The notes below the pieces were generated by a model. The model had not been told where the DNA came from. It worked only from the letters and a program-made list of their open reading frames with translations, and searched no databases. A stretch of 39,304 bases of DNA, taken from IMG/VR virus record IMGVR_UViG_3300009119_000002, positions 1 to 39,304 of that record. One strand, written 5' to 3'. Position 1 is the stretch's first letter; every line of letters begins with the position of its first letter. Source of the stretch: a virus. Positions 13,102 to 20,846 of the stretch are shown here, piece by piece. The position numbers and the translations under genes are program-made.

Positions 13102-13884
13102 ATGTCTGAAGAAACGAACACAAATGAACCTGAATTGAATGTCCCAAACCCTGAGAATGCATCGGGCGAAGGTGAACAAAACAATGAAGGTTCGGATGAC
13201 AGAACCGCCGCGCCTTGGGTCAAAGACCTGCGAAAGCGGCAAGCGCAATTGGCAAAAGAAAACCGTCAATTGAAAGAAGAGTTGTATAATCTGAAAAAAC
13301 CTCAACAAAGCAATGAGTTAGGCCCTAAGCCCACATTGGAGAGTTGTCAGTTTGACAGTGATGTATTGGCCGACGAACTGGAAAAATGGGTCTCAAAAAA
13401 AGTCGAACTTGATGCGCAGGCCGCTCGACAACAGGCGCAGCAGAATGCCGCCGTCGAAGCCTGGAACAAAAAGCAAAATGATTATTTTGCAATTAAGAAA
13501 GAATTTGTGAAAGAGGCGTCTGATTTTGAAAACGCCGAACAGAATGTCATCGACATATTGCCGGAAGCTTTACGGTCTGATTTGATCGATCTTGCCGACA
13601 ATGCCGTGGAAGTAGTTTATCAAATCGGTAATGATATCGATTTGCTTGAAAAGCTGGCCGGGATGAACCGCACGCAATTTGCTCATGCATTGGGCAAACT
13701 TGGCGGCGGTAAACGGACAGCAAGCCGCGCTCAGGGTCCAGCCCCTAGGCCAGAGCAGATGGCAGCTAAGGGTGGTACACCAAAAACAGTTAATGCTACG
13801 TTGGCGCAATTGCGCGCTGAAGCGGAACGCACAGGTAACTACTCGAAAGTGATCGAGTACAAACGACTAAACAAAACAAAATAG
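13102..13884 (+). CDS. Scaffold protein, P22 gp8-like
   Basis: 260 residues (P22 gp8 has 303). Acidic disordered N-terminus, central charged helices (RKRQAQLAKENRQLKEELYNLKK), and a basic C-terminus (AELRAEAERTGNYSKVIEYKRLNKTK-like end) which in P22 forms the coat-binding helix-turn-helix. It lies directly between portal and coat, as in P22, and would guide procapsid assembly and then leave. AGGA nine bases upstream of the ATG. Confidence 0.85.
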   Translation: MSEETNTNEPELNVPNPENASGEGEQNNEGSDDRTAAPWVKDLRKRQAQLAKENRQLKEELYNLKKPQQSNELGPKPTLESCQFDSDVLADELEKWVSKKVELDAQAARQQAQQNAAVEAWNKKQNDYFAIKKEFVKEASDFENAEQNVIDILPEALRSDLIDLADNAVEVVYQIGNDIDLLEKLAGMNRTQFAHALGKLGGGKRTASRAQGPAPRPEQMAAKGGTPKTVNATLAQLRAEAERTGNYSKVIEYKRLNKTK

Positions 13885-13896
13885 GGGATTTAAACC

Positions 13897-15171
13897 ATGA
13901 CTGGTACTAACGCTTTTAGCAAAGAAGAACTGTTATTGTGGGAAGAGGTCTGCGAAGGCTTCTCCGACGATCAAGTATTGTCTGAAATCATCGGCATTCA
14001 GAAGTTCAATGGCACAGATTCCGAGCGTACCAATGATCAATTTTGGTTGCCACAGCCTTACATCGCACAGTCTTTCTCTGGCACGGATATGACTAGCAAT
14101 TTCGTCGGCAACACTCAATTGTCCGTCCCTGCGTCGATTGGCTACAAACGTTCAAGCCCTTGGGTTATGACTGCCGATCAGTTGCGCGATGCGATTCAAG
14201 AACAAAACTTGGGTGAGGCTGCGCGCCAAAAACTTGCGTCTGACATCAATTTGGCGGTGTCCGATTTGATGGCTTTGACAGGCTCAATTGTGGTCAAGCG
14301 CACTGCTGCTGCATCGGGTTTTGACGACGTTTCAGCGGCTTCGAACGCGATGACTAGACAGGGCGTGAACTCGAAGAATCGCATGTTGGCATTGTCGCAT
14401 GGCGATTACAATTTGATGGCGTCGAATTTGGCGGCTCGTCAGGACATGACAGGTAAACCGACGCGGGCTTACGAAGAGGCTTATGTTGGCAATGTCGGCA
14501 CGTTCCGAACGTTCCAGCTCGATTATTCTTACCGCTTGACCGCTGCTGCTGGCGTTACCGTCACCGTGAACGGCTCGAATCAGTATTACACACCTAAGGC
14601 TACTTCGACCGCGGCCACCGGTGAAGTTTCAAACGTTGACAACCGCTACCAGAATCTGACCATTGCGGTCACGTCTGGCACTGTGAAGGTCGGCGACTGC
14701 TTCACGATTGCGGGCGTCAACGAAGTGCACCACATCACTAAGCGCGACACAGGACAGCTGAAAACCTTCCGTGTTGCGTCAATTGTGTCTGGTGCAGGCG
14801 GTTCCGGTGTTATTCAAATCAGCCCTCCGATCATTTCTGCTGGCGGTGCAACGGATGCTGAAAAACAGTATCAAAACGTTTCTGCAACGCCTGCTTCGGG
14901 AGCTGCGATCACTTGGCTTAACACCACAGCGGCAGATGCCAATCCATTCTGGATTAAGGATTCTATCAAGCTGTTACCTGGCACATTTGTGGTTCCAACT
15001 AACGCTGGTGCTGGTATTCTGACCTACACCACGACCCGAGGCATTCAGCTCGTATTCCAAAAGCAGTATGATGTGAATACGATGTTGACCCGGTTCCGAA
15101 TCGACACCAAGTTCGGTCTGGTTAACACCAACCCCGAGATGAACGGCTTGATTTTGTTCGGCCAGTCTTAA
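13897..15171 (+). CDS. Major capsid protein, P22 gp5-like
   Basis: 424 residues (P22 coat 430). Starts with the N-arm and LLLWEEVCEGFSDD; an HK97-type core follows. Residues about 215-335, rich in Thr/Val/Gly, fit the inserted I-domain of P22 coat. The C-terminal FQKQYDVNTMLTRFRIDTKFGLVNTNPEMNGLILFGQ is the conserved P-domain/beta hinge end. GGGGA upstream of the start. A strong terminator follows, as is usual for a highly expressed coat gene. Confidence 0.92.
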   Translation: MTGTNAFSKEELLLWEEVCEGFSDDQVLSEIIGIQKFNGTDSERTNDQFWLPQPYIAQSFSGTDMTSNFVGNTQLSVPASIGYKRSSPWVMTADQLRDAIQEQNLGEAARQKLASDINLAVSDLMALTGSIVVKRTAAASGFDDVSAASNAMTRQGVNSKNRMLALSHGDYNLMASNLAARQDMTGKPTRAYEEAYVGNVGTFRTFQLDYSYRLTAAAGVTVTVNGSNQYYTPKATSTAATGEVSNVDNRYQNLTIAVTSGTVKVGDCFTIAGVNEVHHITKRDTGQLKTFRVASIVSGAGGSGVIQISPPIISAGGATDAEKQYQNVSATPASGAAITWLNTTAADANPFWIKDSIKLLPGTFVVPTNAGAGILTYTTTRGIQLVFQKQYDVNTMLTRFRIDTKFGLVNTNPEMNGLILFGQS

Positions 15172-15190
15172 TTTAAGTCTGGTTCGTCCC

Positions 15191-15218
15191 CCGGCGGTCA
15201 CCATGCCGCCGGATTTTT
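15191..15218 (+). terminator. Rho-independent terminator after the coat gene
   Basis: CCGGCGG (15191-15197), 8-base loop, CCGCCGG (15206-15212), then ATTTTT. Perfect 7-bp G/C stem. It would uncouple coat expression from the genes downstream. Confidence 0.85.
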
Positions 15219-15233
15219 AACAGGAGAATGATT

Positions 15234-15479
15234 ATGCCAACTGGCACAATAATGCTTTATAAATACCCTGGCCCACATCAAATTCATGGCGGGATGTTTG
15301 ACTACATCATCGTGGATGAGGTTCAGGAAGAGATCGATGCCGCCAAAGCGCAGGGCTGGGGATTGACGACGCAAGAAGCTTATGATATTCATTTGGCCGG
15401 TGGTACAGTTCAGCCGGGCGATGATGTGACGATTGATAACGAAAAACCTCCGATCATCAATCATGATGAGTTCGTCTAA
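15234..15479 (+). CDS. Small head-associated hypothetical protein
   Basis: 81 residues; MPTGTIMLYKYPGPHQIHGGMFDYIIVDE then a helix EEIDAAKAQGWGLTTQEAYD. The Y-x-x-P-G...H-x-x-GG..D...V pattern with a following W-G-L-T-x-x-E-A helix recurs in small proteins coded next to phage coat genes (connector or decoration candidates). ATG 15234 has CAGGAG seven bases upstream; ATG 15228 is too near to it. An inverted dispersed word lies at 15271. Stop overlaps the next start. Confidence 0.6.
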   Translation: MPTGTIMLYKYPGPHQIHGGMFDYIIVDEVQEEIDAAKAQGWGLTTQEAYDIHLAGGTVQPGDDVTIDNEKPPIINHDEFV

Positions 15480-15910
15480 TGACTCAGTATTCAAAGCAGA
15501 AACTCATTAAACAGGCGTTAGAATACATAGGGCTGAATCCGAACTATGTTGACATTGAAACCGCTCAATATGATTCGGCTTTGATTCAGTTAAACGCCAT
15601 GATGGCTGGCTGGAAGGTTTTGGGTGTTGACATCGGCTACCCGGTGGTTCAAGATAACAGCGATGTGATCACTAATGATTCGCTGATCGACGCCGGTTAT
15701 TATGAAGTTGTATGCCGAAATCTGGCGATTCGTTTGGCCCCGAACTTTGGAAAGATTTGTCAGCCTGAAATGATGAAAATTGCCAAGGAAGGCTTTAACG
15801 GACTCATGAAGGCGGCTGCTTTGCCCACAACTATGAGTTTGGGCGACAAGATTCCATGCGGTCAAGGCAATCATCCTTGGGTGACCATTCCAACACCCTT
15901 CAGCAACTAA
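15479..15910 (+). CDS. Tail accessory/head completion protein, P22 gp4-like
   Basis: 143 residues (P22 gp4: 166). The opening KQKLIKQALEYIGL, then DIETAQYDSALIQLNAMMAGWKVLGVDIGY, is the helical signature of gp4-type proteins that bind below the portal ring, together with YYEVVCRNLAIRLAPNFGK. It would close the head-to-tail channel after packaging. No lysozyme-type active-site block is evident. Overlaps the upstream stop by one base. Confidence 0.85.
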   Translation: MTQYSKQKLIKQALEYIGLNPNYVDIETAQYDSALIQLNAMMAGWKVLGVDIGYPVVQDNSDVITNDSLIDAGYYEVVCRNLAIRLAPNFGKICQPEMMKIAKEGFNGLMKAAALPTTMSLGDKIPCGQGNHPWVTIPTPFSN

Positions 15911-15985
15911 CATGTGGGCTTACATATGAAAGGCTCGAAACCAACTGAAAATCAATCAAAAATCAAACCTAAGGGGATTGTGATC

Positions 15986-16093
15986 ATGATCGGAACGCGA
16001 CCAAAAAAAGAAATGGCGTTAGGCGCTGGTATGCCGAAGGTCGGTGAGAAAAAGAAAGGTAGCAAAGGTAAAAAACCTTGCAAGAAGTGTTAA
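15986..16093 (+). CDS. Lysine-rich small protein
   Basis: 35 residues from ATG 15986 (AAGGGG nine bases upstream): MIGTRPKKEMALGAGMPKVG, then a poly-Lys/Gly tail ending PCKKC. The same frame is open to an ATG at 15926 (55 residues), directly behind the dispersed word at 15912, without a proper ribosome site. Basic small proteins at this place could bind DNA or the connector. Function unknown. Confidence 0.5.
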   Translation: MIGTRPKKEMALGAGMPKVGEKKKGSKGKKPCKKC

Positions 16094-16094
16094 C

Positions 16095-16244
16095 ATGCCG
16101 TTCAAAAGTAAAGCCCAGCAAGGCTATCTTTTTGCTAAAAAACCAGAAGTCGCCAAGGAATTTGCGGCCAAGACGCCCAAATCAGCATATAAAAACTTAC
16201 CTAAAAAGGTTAGTTCTAAAAATCAAAAGGGTAAACCGAAATGA
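16095..16244 (+). CDS. Small basic protein, MPFKSKAQQ family
   Basis: 49 residues: MPFKSKAQQGYLFAKKPEVA followed by a Lys-rich tail. The KSKAQQ-x-x-x-F-A-x-x-P-x-x-A block is common in small phage proteins coded with head genes; their function is not known to me. The ATG lies 1 base after the upstream stop, indicating coupling; stop overlaps the next gene. Confidence 0.65.
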   Translation: MPFKSKAQQGYLFAKKPEVAKEFAAKTPKSAYKNLPKKVSSKNQKGKPK

Positions 16245-16543
16245 CCACATTTTCCCCATTCAAACCCGCATTTGGCACAAACCAAAGCGTTTCACCAGCC
16301 GCTTCATCTGCCAGGGTCGCTTTAAAAAATCTTGATAATCGAAGCCTATTTTTGAACAACAGTGGTTCGAACATTTGCTATGTGCGATTGGGTGATTCAT
16401 CGGTTGTTGCGACCGCTGCAGATTGCCCGGTAATACCGGGCAGTTATCTGTTTATCGAACGCGGGCTTGACACGACCAGCATAGCTTATATTTCTGCAAG
16501 CGGAACCACGCTCGACATCATGCAGGGCGAAGGGTCTTACTAA
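16241..16543 (+). CDS. Small strand-rich virion protein candidate
   Basis: 100 residues, Ser/Ala-rich start, then alternating strands (RSLFLNNSGSNICYVRLGDSSVVATAADCPVIPGSYLFIERG). The N-x-G-x-x-x-x-Y/F-V-R-x-G...P-G-x-x layout is typical of beta-sandwich decoration or adaptor proteins. It lies between the gp4- and gp10-like genes and overlaps both neighbours. Confidence 0.55.
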   Translation: MTTFSPFKPAFGTNQSVSPAASSARVALKNLDNRSLFLNNSGSNICYVRLGDSSVVATAADCPVIPGSYLFIERGLDTTSIAYISASGTTLDIMQGEGSY

Positions 16544-17949
16544 TGCAAGTGCCTATCGCGTCCGGCATATACACCAATGAAGCATCGGATTACAGGATTA
16601 AATACCCGGTCAATCTTGTGCCGATTGCTCAGGATGAGGGCATCTCAAACCTGTATCTTAAGCCCGCGGACGGGATTGTAGGCATTGCAACGGGATATGG
16701 CGTAGATCGGGGCGGGATAAACTGGAAAGGTGTTTGCTATCGTGTAAGCGGTAGCAAGCTCATTACGGTTACAACCGCGGGTGTTGTTGTTGTGTTGGGC
16801 GATGTTGGCGGGACAACAGGACAATGCAGCTTTGACTACTCGACCGACCGTTTGGCTATTGCATCTAACGGAAATTTGTTTTATTGGAATGGTGCGACGT
16901 TATCTCAGGTGATCGATACCGATATCGGGACAGTGAATTATGTGATTTGGGTCGATGGTTATTTTATGACCACCGATTCTAATTATTTGATCGTGACAGA
17001 TCTCGCCGACCCTATGAGCGTCAACCCTTTGAAATACGGCTCGTCAGAAGTAGACCCAGACATCATTCAGAGTATGTTAAAGGTTCGCAACGAAGTTTAT
17101 GCGATCAACAGATTTACCATTGAAGTCTTCAATAACGTCGGCGGCTCGGGATTTCCATTTCAACGCGTTCCGGGGGCAATGATTCCGCGTGGCGCAATTG
17201 GAGTTAACACCAGTTGTTTGTTCATGGATACGGTGACCTTCATGGGTTCCGGTCGTAACGAAAACGTGAGTGTTTGGAGTGATCAACGAGGTGTGATGAC
17301 CAAGCTGGCAACCCGTGAAATCGATTTGATTCTTTCGAACGATTATGCTCAATCGACGCTCAAGGATGCGGTCGTTGAAAAGATCAGCAATGACGGCCAT
17401 GAAATGTTGTATATCCATCTCCCGGATAAAACCCTGTGCTACGACGCTCAAGCAACACAGATTGCAGGTTTCCCGATTTGGTACATTTTGACAACTTCGA
17501 CAACGGAAAGCGGCATCTACAAGGCGCGCAATTTCGTTCGTTTGTCAAGCGGCTGGATTGTCGGCGACCCTTCAAGTTCTGCTATCGGCACACTTTCAAA
17601 GTCGGTCGGGTCTCACTGGGGGACCCATGTGGGCTGGTCTGTTCAAACGTCGATTCTTTACAATTCAATGAAGCAGGTTTTAATTCACGAACTTGAATTG
17701 ATTGCCTTGACCGGACGAGTTAGCGCGCTTGATAACCCGACGATAAGCACTGCACATTCGAACGACGGTGAAACCTGGTCAACCGCCCGAACTCGTTCTG
17801 CAGGACTGAAGGATAATAGGTTGATTCGTCTGAACTGGTTGCAATGCGGTATGCTGAAGAACTGGCGAATTCAGAAATTTTGGGGATTAAGCGATGCTCA
17901 CATTTCTATATCCGCTCTTGAAGTGCGCGCCGAACCTTTGAACGTGTAG
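16543..17949 (+). CDS. Packaged DNA stabilisation/tail hub protein, P22 gp10-like
   Basis: 468 residues (P22 gp10: 472). Begins with VPIASGIYTNEASDYRIKYPVNLVP and continues as a beta-propeller-like chain (FDYSTDRLAIASNGNLFYWNG, VIWVDGYFMTTDSNYLIVTDL, MGSGRNENVSVW), as expected for gp10. It forms the hexameric hub under gp4 and carries fibres and needle. Length, position and motifs agree. A dispersed word is in the coding sequence at 17627. Confidence 0.85.
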   Translation: MQVPIASGIYTNEASDYRIKYPVNLVPIAQDEGISNLYLKPADGIVGIATGYGVDRGGINWKGVCYRVSGSKLITVTTAGVVVVLGDVGGTTGQCSFDYSTDRLAIASNGNLFYWNGATLSQVIDTDIGTVNYVIWVDGYFMTTDSNYLIVTDLADPMSVNPLKYGSSEVDPDIIQSMLKVRNEVYAINRFTIEVFNNVGGSGFPFQRVPGAMIPRGAIGVNTSCLFMDTVTFMGSGRNENVSVWSDQRGVMTKLATREIDLILSNDYAQSTLKDAVVEKISNDGHEMLYIHLPDKTLCYDAQATQIAGFPIWYILTTSTTESGIYKARNFVRLSSGWIVGDPSSSAIGTLSKSVGSHWGTHVGWSVQTSILYNSMKQVLIHELELIALTGRVSALDNPTISTAHSNDGETWSTARTRSAGLKDNRLIRLNWLQCGMLKNWRIQKFWGLSDAHISISALEVRAEPLNV

Positions 17950-17951
17950 TC

Positions 17952-19337
17952 ATGACAGACATAATTCCAAATCGAAATCAATACGGCGCGTTTCTCAGTG
18001 ACCCTGTGATGGTGCAGGCGTTCGAGCAGCTTTTCGCACGAACCGTTTCAGTCACACCTTCAACCCCTGGCGATACGAGTGATACAGATTTCGCTGCAAT
18101 GAGCGCCGACGCTAAAGCCGATCTTGCTTTAGCTTTGTTGGCAAACTTAGCCGCTCAGATCGGTGATCAACCGATTGTTAGGCCAATCATCCCGGACTAT
18201 TCAAATGATCGGGCATATTTGCCTTCGCCAGCGCCCTCGGCCGAAGTCGAAGACTACAAACCAAGTTATCAACAGAGTTCAAATGTTGATAATGAGGAAT
18301 ATTCACCTTCGAATTCGCAGGTACTTTCATTCTCCGCAGATGACGCTTGGCACGAATCGTCTTATCTGCTGGCGGCTCTGCTGGACAGATATAAAAATGA
18401 GAATTATCAGGCGATTCAAGCCGGTTACACACCGACAATTGTTTATCTACCCACAAGTGTTTCAAATCATGAAGCGCCTTACTTCCCCGCACGTGGTGAC
18501 TGCGAGCCGAACTGCAATGACACTGCCCTGCTTCAAATGGGATTGCATCCATCGGAACCTATCAAAGATCGAATGGAAACCTTCCAACATCGTCCTATTC
18601 CGGTTATCCCGGCTAAGGATGAAATGTGGAATTATGTTGCACCGACCACGCATCCTTTAAACAAGGATGACATGCAGCTTTATGTCCCGCCGCAATCACC
18701 GATCAACAACAAGATCGAAGGTAACACTTACATCAACGGGACTTTCACAGTTCCGAAGGCGACGGGCAAAACCGGAATCATGGTTGATTACATGGCACCG
18801 ACATACCCGTGGCAGATAAGCATCGGGCAAATCATTATTAAATCTTCGGGTTCCGCAGACCCTGCTTGGAACATTTACCGCGGCACTGCGCCAAAGGTCA
18901 TTCGGCAATATCAATTTGATGTTAACAATGAGATTTGGATAAATCACCAATTGCCTTACGATTACGCCAAGGGAACCGATCTTTGGCTTGACTTGCATTG
19001 GTCTCTTAATGTGGGTTCAATAAATGAAAATATTACGTGGACGGTTGACCTAAGCTACGCTAAGGGTGATAACCAGCAAGCGTTTAGTTCTATCCTGAGC
19101 GCGTCTGTGACCACGGCTTCAAGCACCACAATCAGGCAGCAAATGTCCTCATGCATCCAAATCACAGGCGGTTCGATGATGACATTGACGGATATGGAGC
19201 CGGACGTTCTGATATGCATGCACATTTTCTTGGCTGCAAACACCGGTTCAACTAAACCCTTCCTTCATTCGGCTGATCTGCAATATCAAACAACCAACGT
19301 TGGAACCAAGAACCGCGAACCGGATTTTTATGCCTAG
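17952..19337 (+). CDS. Tail-associated protein with C-terminal beta-sandwich domain
   Basis: 461 residues. Residues 1-75 helical; 80-250 Tyr/Pro-rich and of low order (YSNDRAYLPSPAP...); residues about 255-455 form strands (GNTYINGTFTVPKATGKTGIMVDYMAP, IGQIIIKSSGS, ENITWTVDLSYA) like jelly-roll domains of tail appendages. Position after gp10 suits a fibre adaptor or a needle substitute, as no gp26-like protein is seen. No depolymerase motif is evident. Its 3' end overlaps the next start by 8 bases. Confidence 0.55.
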   Translation: MTDIIPNRNQYGAFLSDPVMVQAFEQLFARTVSVTPSTPGDTSDTDFAAMSADAKADLALALLANLAAQIGDQPIVRPIIPDYSNDRAYLPSPAPSAEVEDYKPSYQQSSNVDNEEYSPSNSQVLSFSADDAWHESSYLLAALLDRYKNENYQAIQAGYTPTIVYLPTSVSNHEAPYFPARGDCEPNCNDTALLQMGLHPSEPIKDRMETFQHRPIPVIPAKDEMWNYVAPTTHPLNKDDMQLYVPPQSPINNKIEGNTYINGTFTVPKATGKTGIMVDYMAPTYPWQISIGQIIIKSSGSADPAWNIYRGTAPKVIRQYQFDVNNEIWINHQLPYDYAKGTDLWLDLHWSLNVGSINENITWTVDLSYAKGDNQQAFSSILSASVTTASSTTIRQQMSSCIQITGGSMMTLTDMEPDVLICMHIFLAANTGSTKPFLHSADLQYQTTNVGTKNREPDFYA

Positions 19338-19674
19338 TAAAATATTGATAGGTAATTTGACAACACGTGGATATATGCCAGCCGTAGCAGCATATATGTA
19401 TACATCGACAGATTGCATAACTATTATTGACAAATTCACAGTGACTAATGTTTCGGCATTACCCCAAACGTTTCGAATTTGGGTTGTCCCCAATAATTCC
19501 ACGTCTGTTACCGACCCGTATCTATTGGTTTCGAACCGACCGGTGCAGGCAGACGAAACTTTTTTATGTCCTGAGCTTGTTGGCAAAGAATTAACCAGTG
19601 GTGTTACAATAGCTTGGAGTGCTTCGGACGATTACGTTTTAACTGTTAGTACCGCGGCTAGATTTTTATTTTAA
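19330..19674 (+). CDS. Beta-rich virion protein, paralogue 1 of 3
   Basis: 114 residues from ATG 19330 (overlap with the upstream gene); the earlier TTG at 19300 is ignored. Core: tail of TSTDCITIIDKFTVTNVSA, then a strand, VSNRPVQADETFLCPELVGKEL. The two following genes have the same layout, T-x-T/C-x-V-I/T-V-T-N-x-S and A-D/Y-E-T/C...C/L-P-E-x-V/T-G. Likely small beta-sandwich subunits of the tail or head surface. Confidence 0.6.
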   Translation: MPSKILIGNLTTRGYMPAVAAYMYTSTDCITIIDKFTVTNVSALPQTFRIWVVPNNSTSVTDPYLLVSNRPVQADETFLCPELVGKELTSGVTIAWSASDDYVLTVSTAARFLF

Positions 19675-19686
19675 GAGGATACGCCC

Positions 19687-20025
19687 ATGACCGTCTTAGC
19701 TCGTCCCGTTATCAATAGGCAATTTGTTTCAGACACGCCCGCCGTTGTATTTACATCGACCGGCGTCAAAACAATCGTTGACAAAGCCACTGTGACCAAT
19801 ACCAGCGCGTCACCAGTTCAAGTCGATTTGTATGTCAACACACCGGCCGGTACCGGCATTACATCCCAAATGCACGTTTTGATCGGCAAAATGGTTGCAG
19901 CCGACGAATGTTATATGCTTCCAGAAATTACAGGTAGAACCTTCGAAGCTGGTTCTGGATTGACTGCCAAGTGTGGCACAGCATCGACTTTGTGCATCGC
20001 GCTTTCCGGTCGAAACATTTCTTAA
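19687..20025 (+). CDS. Beta-rich virion protein, paralogue 2 of 3
   Basis: 112 residues: VKTIVDKATVTNTSASPVQVDLYV, VLIGKMVAADECYMLPEITGRTF, LCIALSGRNIS. Matches its neighbours in strand order and in the end block (A/V-I/S-S/G-G-R-x-I). AAGAGGATACGCCC before the ATG holds a good ribosome site. Confidence 0.65.
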   Translation: MTVLARPVINRQFVSDTPAVVFTSTGVKTIVDKATVTNTSASPVQVDLYVNTPAGTGITSQMHVLIGKMVAADECYMLPEITGRTFEAGSGLTAKCGTASTLCIALSGRNIS

Positions 20026-20036
20026 GGGTTCTTATC

Positions 20037-20387
20037 ATGGCAATTACACCAAAAGTTCTTTATCCGCAAGGTTTGATCACCGACACGACCCAAACCCTTT
20101 ACACTTGCCCGGGCACCGGTTATCAGCACGGCGTCGCTGTGATTGACACCTGCACCGTGACCAATACCAGCGTCACCCCATGTGCGATCAATATGTATTT
20201 GACCGTGGCAGGCGACCCATTGGCCGACAATTACAAGATCATTTCAAATCGAACTTTGCTTGCTTATGAAACTTACAATTGTCCGGAAATGGTGGGGCAA
20301 ATCATTGGTGGTGGCGATTTGATCATCACGACAGCGGGAACAACCAACGTTTTAACGGTTGCGATAACTGGCCGCGAGATCACGTAA
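20037..20387 (+). CDS. Beta-rich virion protein, paralogue 3 of 3
   Basis: 116 residues: VIDTCTVTNTSVTPCAINMYL, ISNRTLLAYETYNCPEMVGQII, LTVAITGREIT. ATG 20037 with AAGGG eight bases upstream; an earlier in-frame TTG at 19971 overlaps copy 2. Copies 2 and 3 are closest to each other. A triplication of a surface protein may serve receptor or decoration roles. Confidence 0.65.
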   Translation: MAITPKVLYPQGLITDTTQTLYTCPGTGYQHGVAVIDTCTVTNTSVTPCAINMYLTVAGDPLADNYKIISNRTLLAYETYNCPEMVGQIIGGGDLIITTAGTTNVLTVAITGREIT

Positions 20388-20557
20388 TGAATGCGAATAA
20401 CCCGTCCGCCGAACTTAAAGAAATGGCTCAAACCCAATCGAAAGAGGTCGCACTCATCATGGATGACAAGGGAAATTATGTCGTCATCAGCCCGGAAACC
20501 TTCAACAGGGGTGCGTTAACTCTCGCTTTGAAGCGCGCACTCTCAACGCTCGAATAA
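20387..20557 (+). CDS. Small hypothetical protein
   Basis: 56 residues, MNANNPSAELKEMAQTQSKE..., with VALIMDDKGNYVVISPE, a strand pair, and a C-terminal helix. Start overlaps the upstream stop by one base (TAATG). Conserved-looking but unknown. Confidence 0.55.
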   Translation: MNANNPSAELKEMAQTQSKEVALIMDDKGNYVVISPETFNRGALTLALKRALSTLE

Positions 20558-20561
20558 TGGA

Positions 20562-20617
20562 TTGACAACCAAGCCCACATGTTGTATAAGGACATAAAAA
20601 CTTTACATGTGGGCTAA
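20562..20617 (+). promoter_or_regulatory. Promoter inside an inverted pair of dispersed-word sites
   Basis: TTGACA 20562-20567, 17 bp, TATAAG 20585-20590: the best late-region promoter. Its spacer contains GCCCACAT (20573-20580) and the start region contains ATGTGGGCTAA (20607-20617); the two are inverted, 34 bp apart, about three helical turns. A protein bound to both would cover the promoter, so this looks like an operator. It serves the gene at 20623. Confidence 0.75.
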
Positions 20618-20622
20618 CCATC

Positions 20623-20769
20623 TTGAAAACAAAACTCCCCGCCAAACAAACCTTTAAAATCGCGAAAGGCTTAAGTCGCAATGAAGCTTTGTTGAAAGCC
20701 CCTAAGCCGAAAGGCGACCGCCGGGGTTTTTCTTACGACCCTAAAACAGGTAAAGGGTGCTGGATATGA
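20623..20769 (+). CDS. Small basic protein with TTG start
   Basis: 48 residues from TTG 20623: MKTKLPAKQTFKIAKGLSRN, ending KGDRRGFSYDPKTGKGCWI. No ATG is available in frame; the only open start after the promoter is this TTG. The stop overlaps the next ATG (ATGA), which supports the frame. Basic, probably nucleic-acid or membrane associated; unknown. Confidence 0.5.
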   Translation: MKTKLPAKQTFKIAKGLSRNEALLKAPKPKGDRRGFSYDPKTGKGCWI

Positions 20770-20837
20770 TAACCCTCGTCATTGCATATTTAATCGTGTT
20801 TGCCATGTTGGCAACATATAAACAAGCCACATATTAA
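20766..20837 (+). CDS. 23-residue membrane micropeptide
   Basis: MITLVIAYLIVFAMLATYKQ plus three residues: a single membrane helix with a polar end. Coupled by ATGA to the gene before it and followed 9 bases later by the first ejection protein. Similar in kind to the peptide at 8263-8340. Confidence 0.45.
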   Translation: MITLVIAYLIVFAMLATYKQATY

Positions 20838-20846
20838 GGTGATTTT

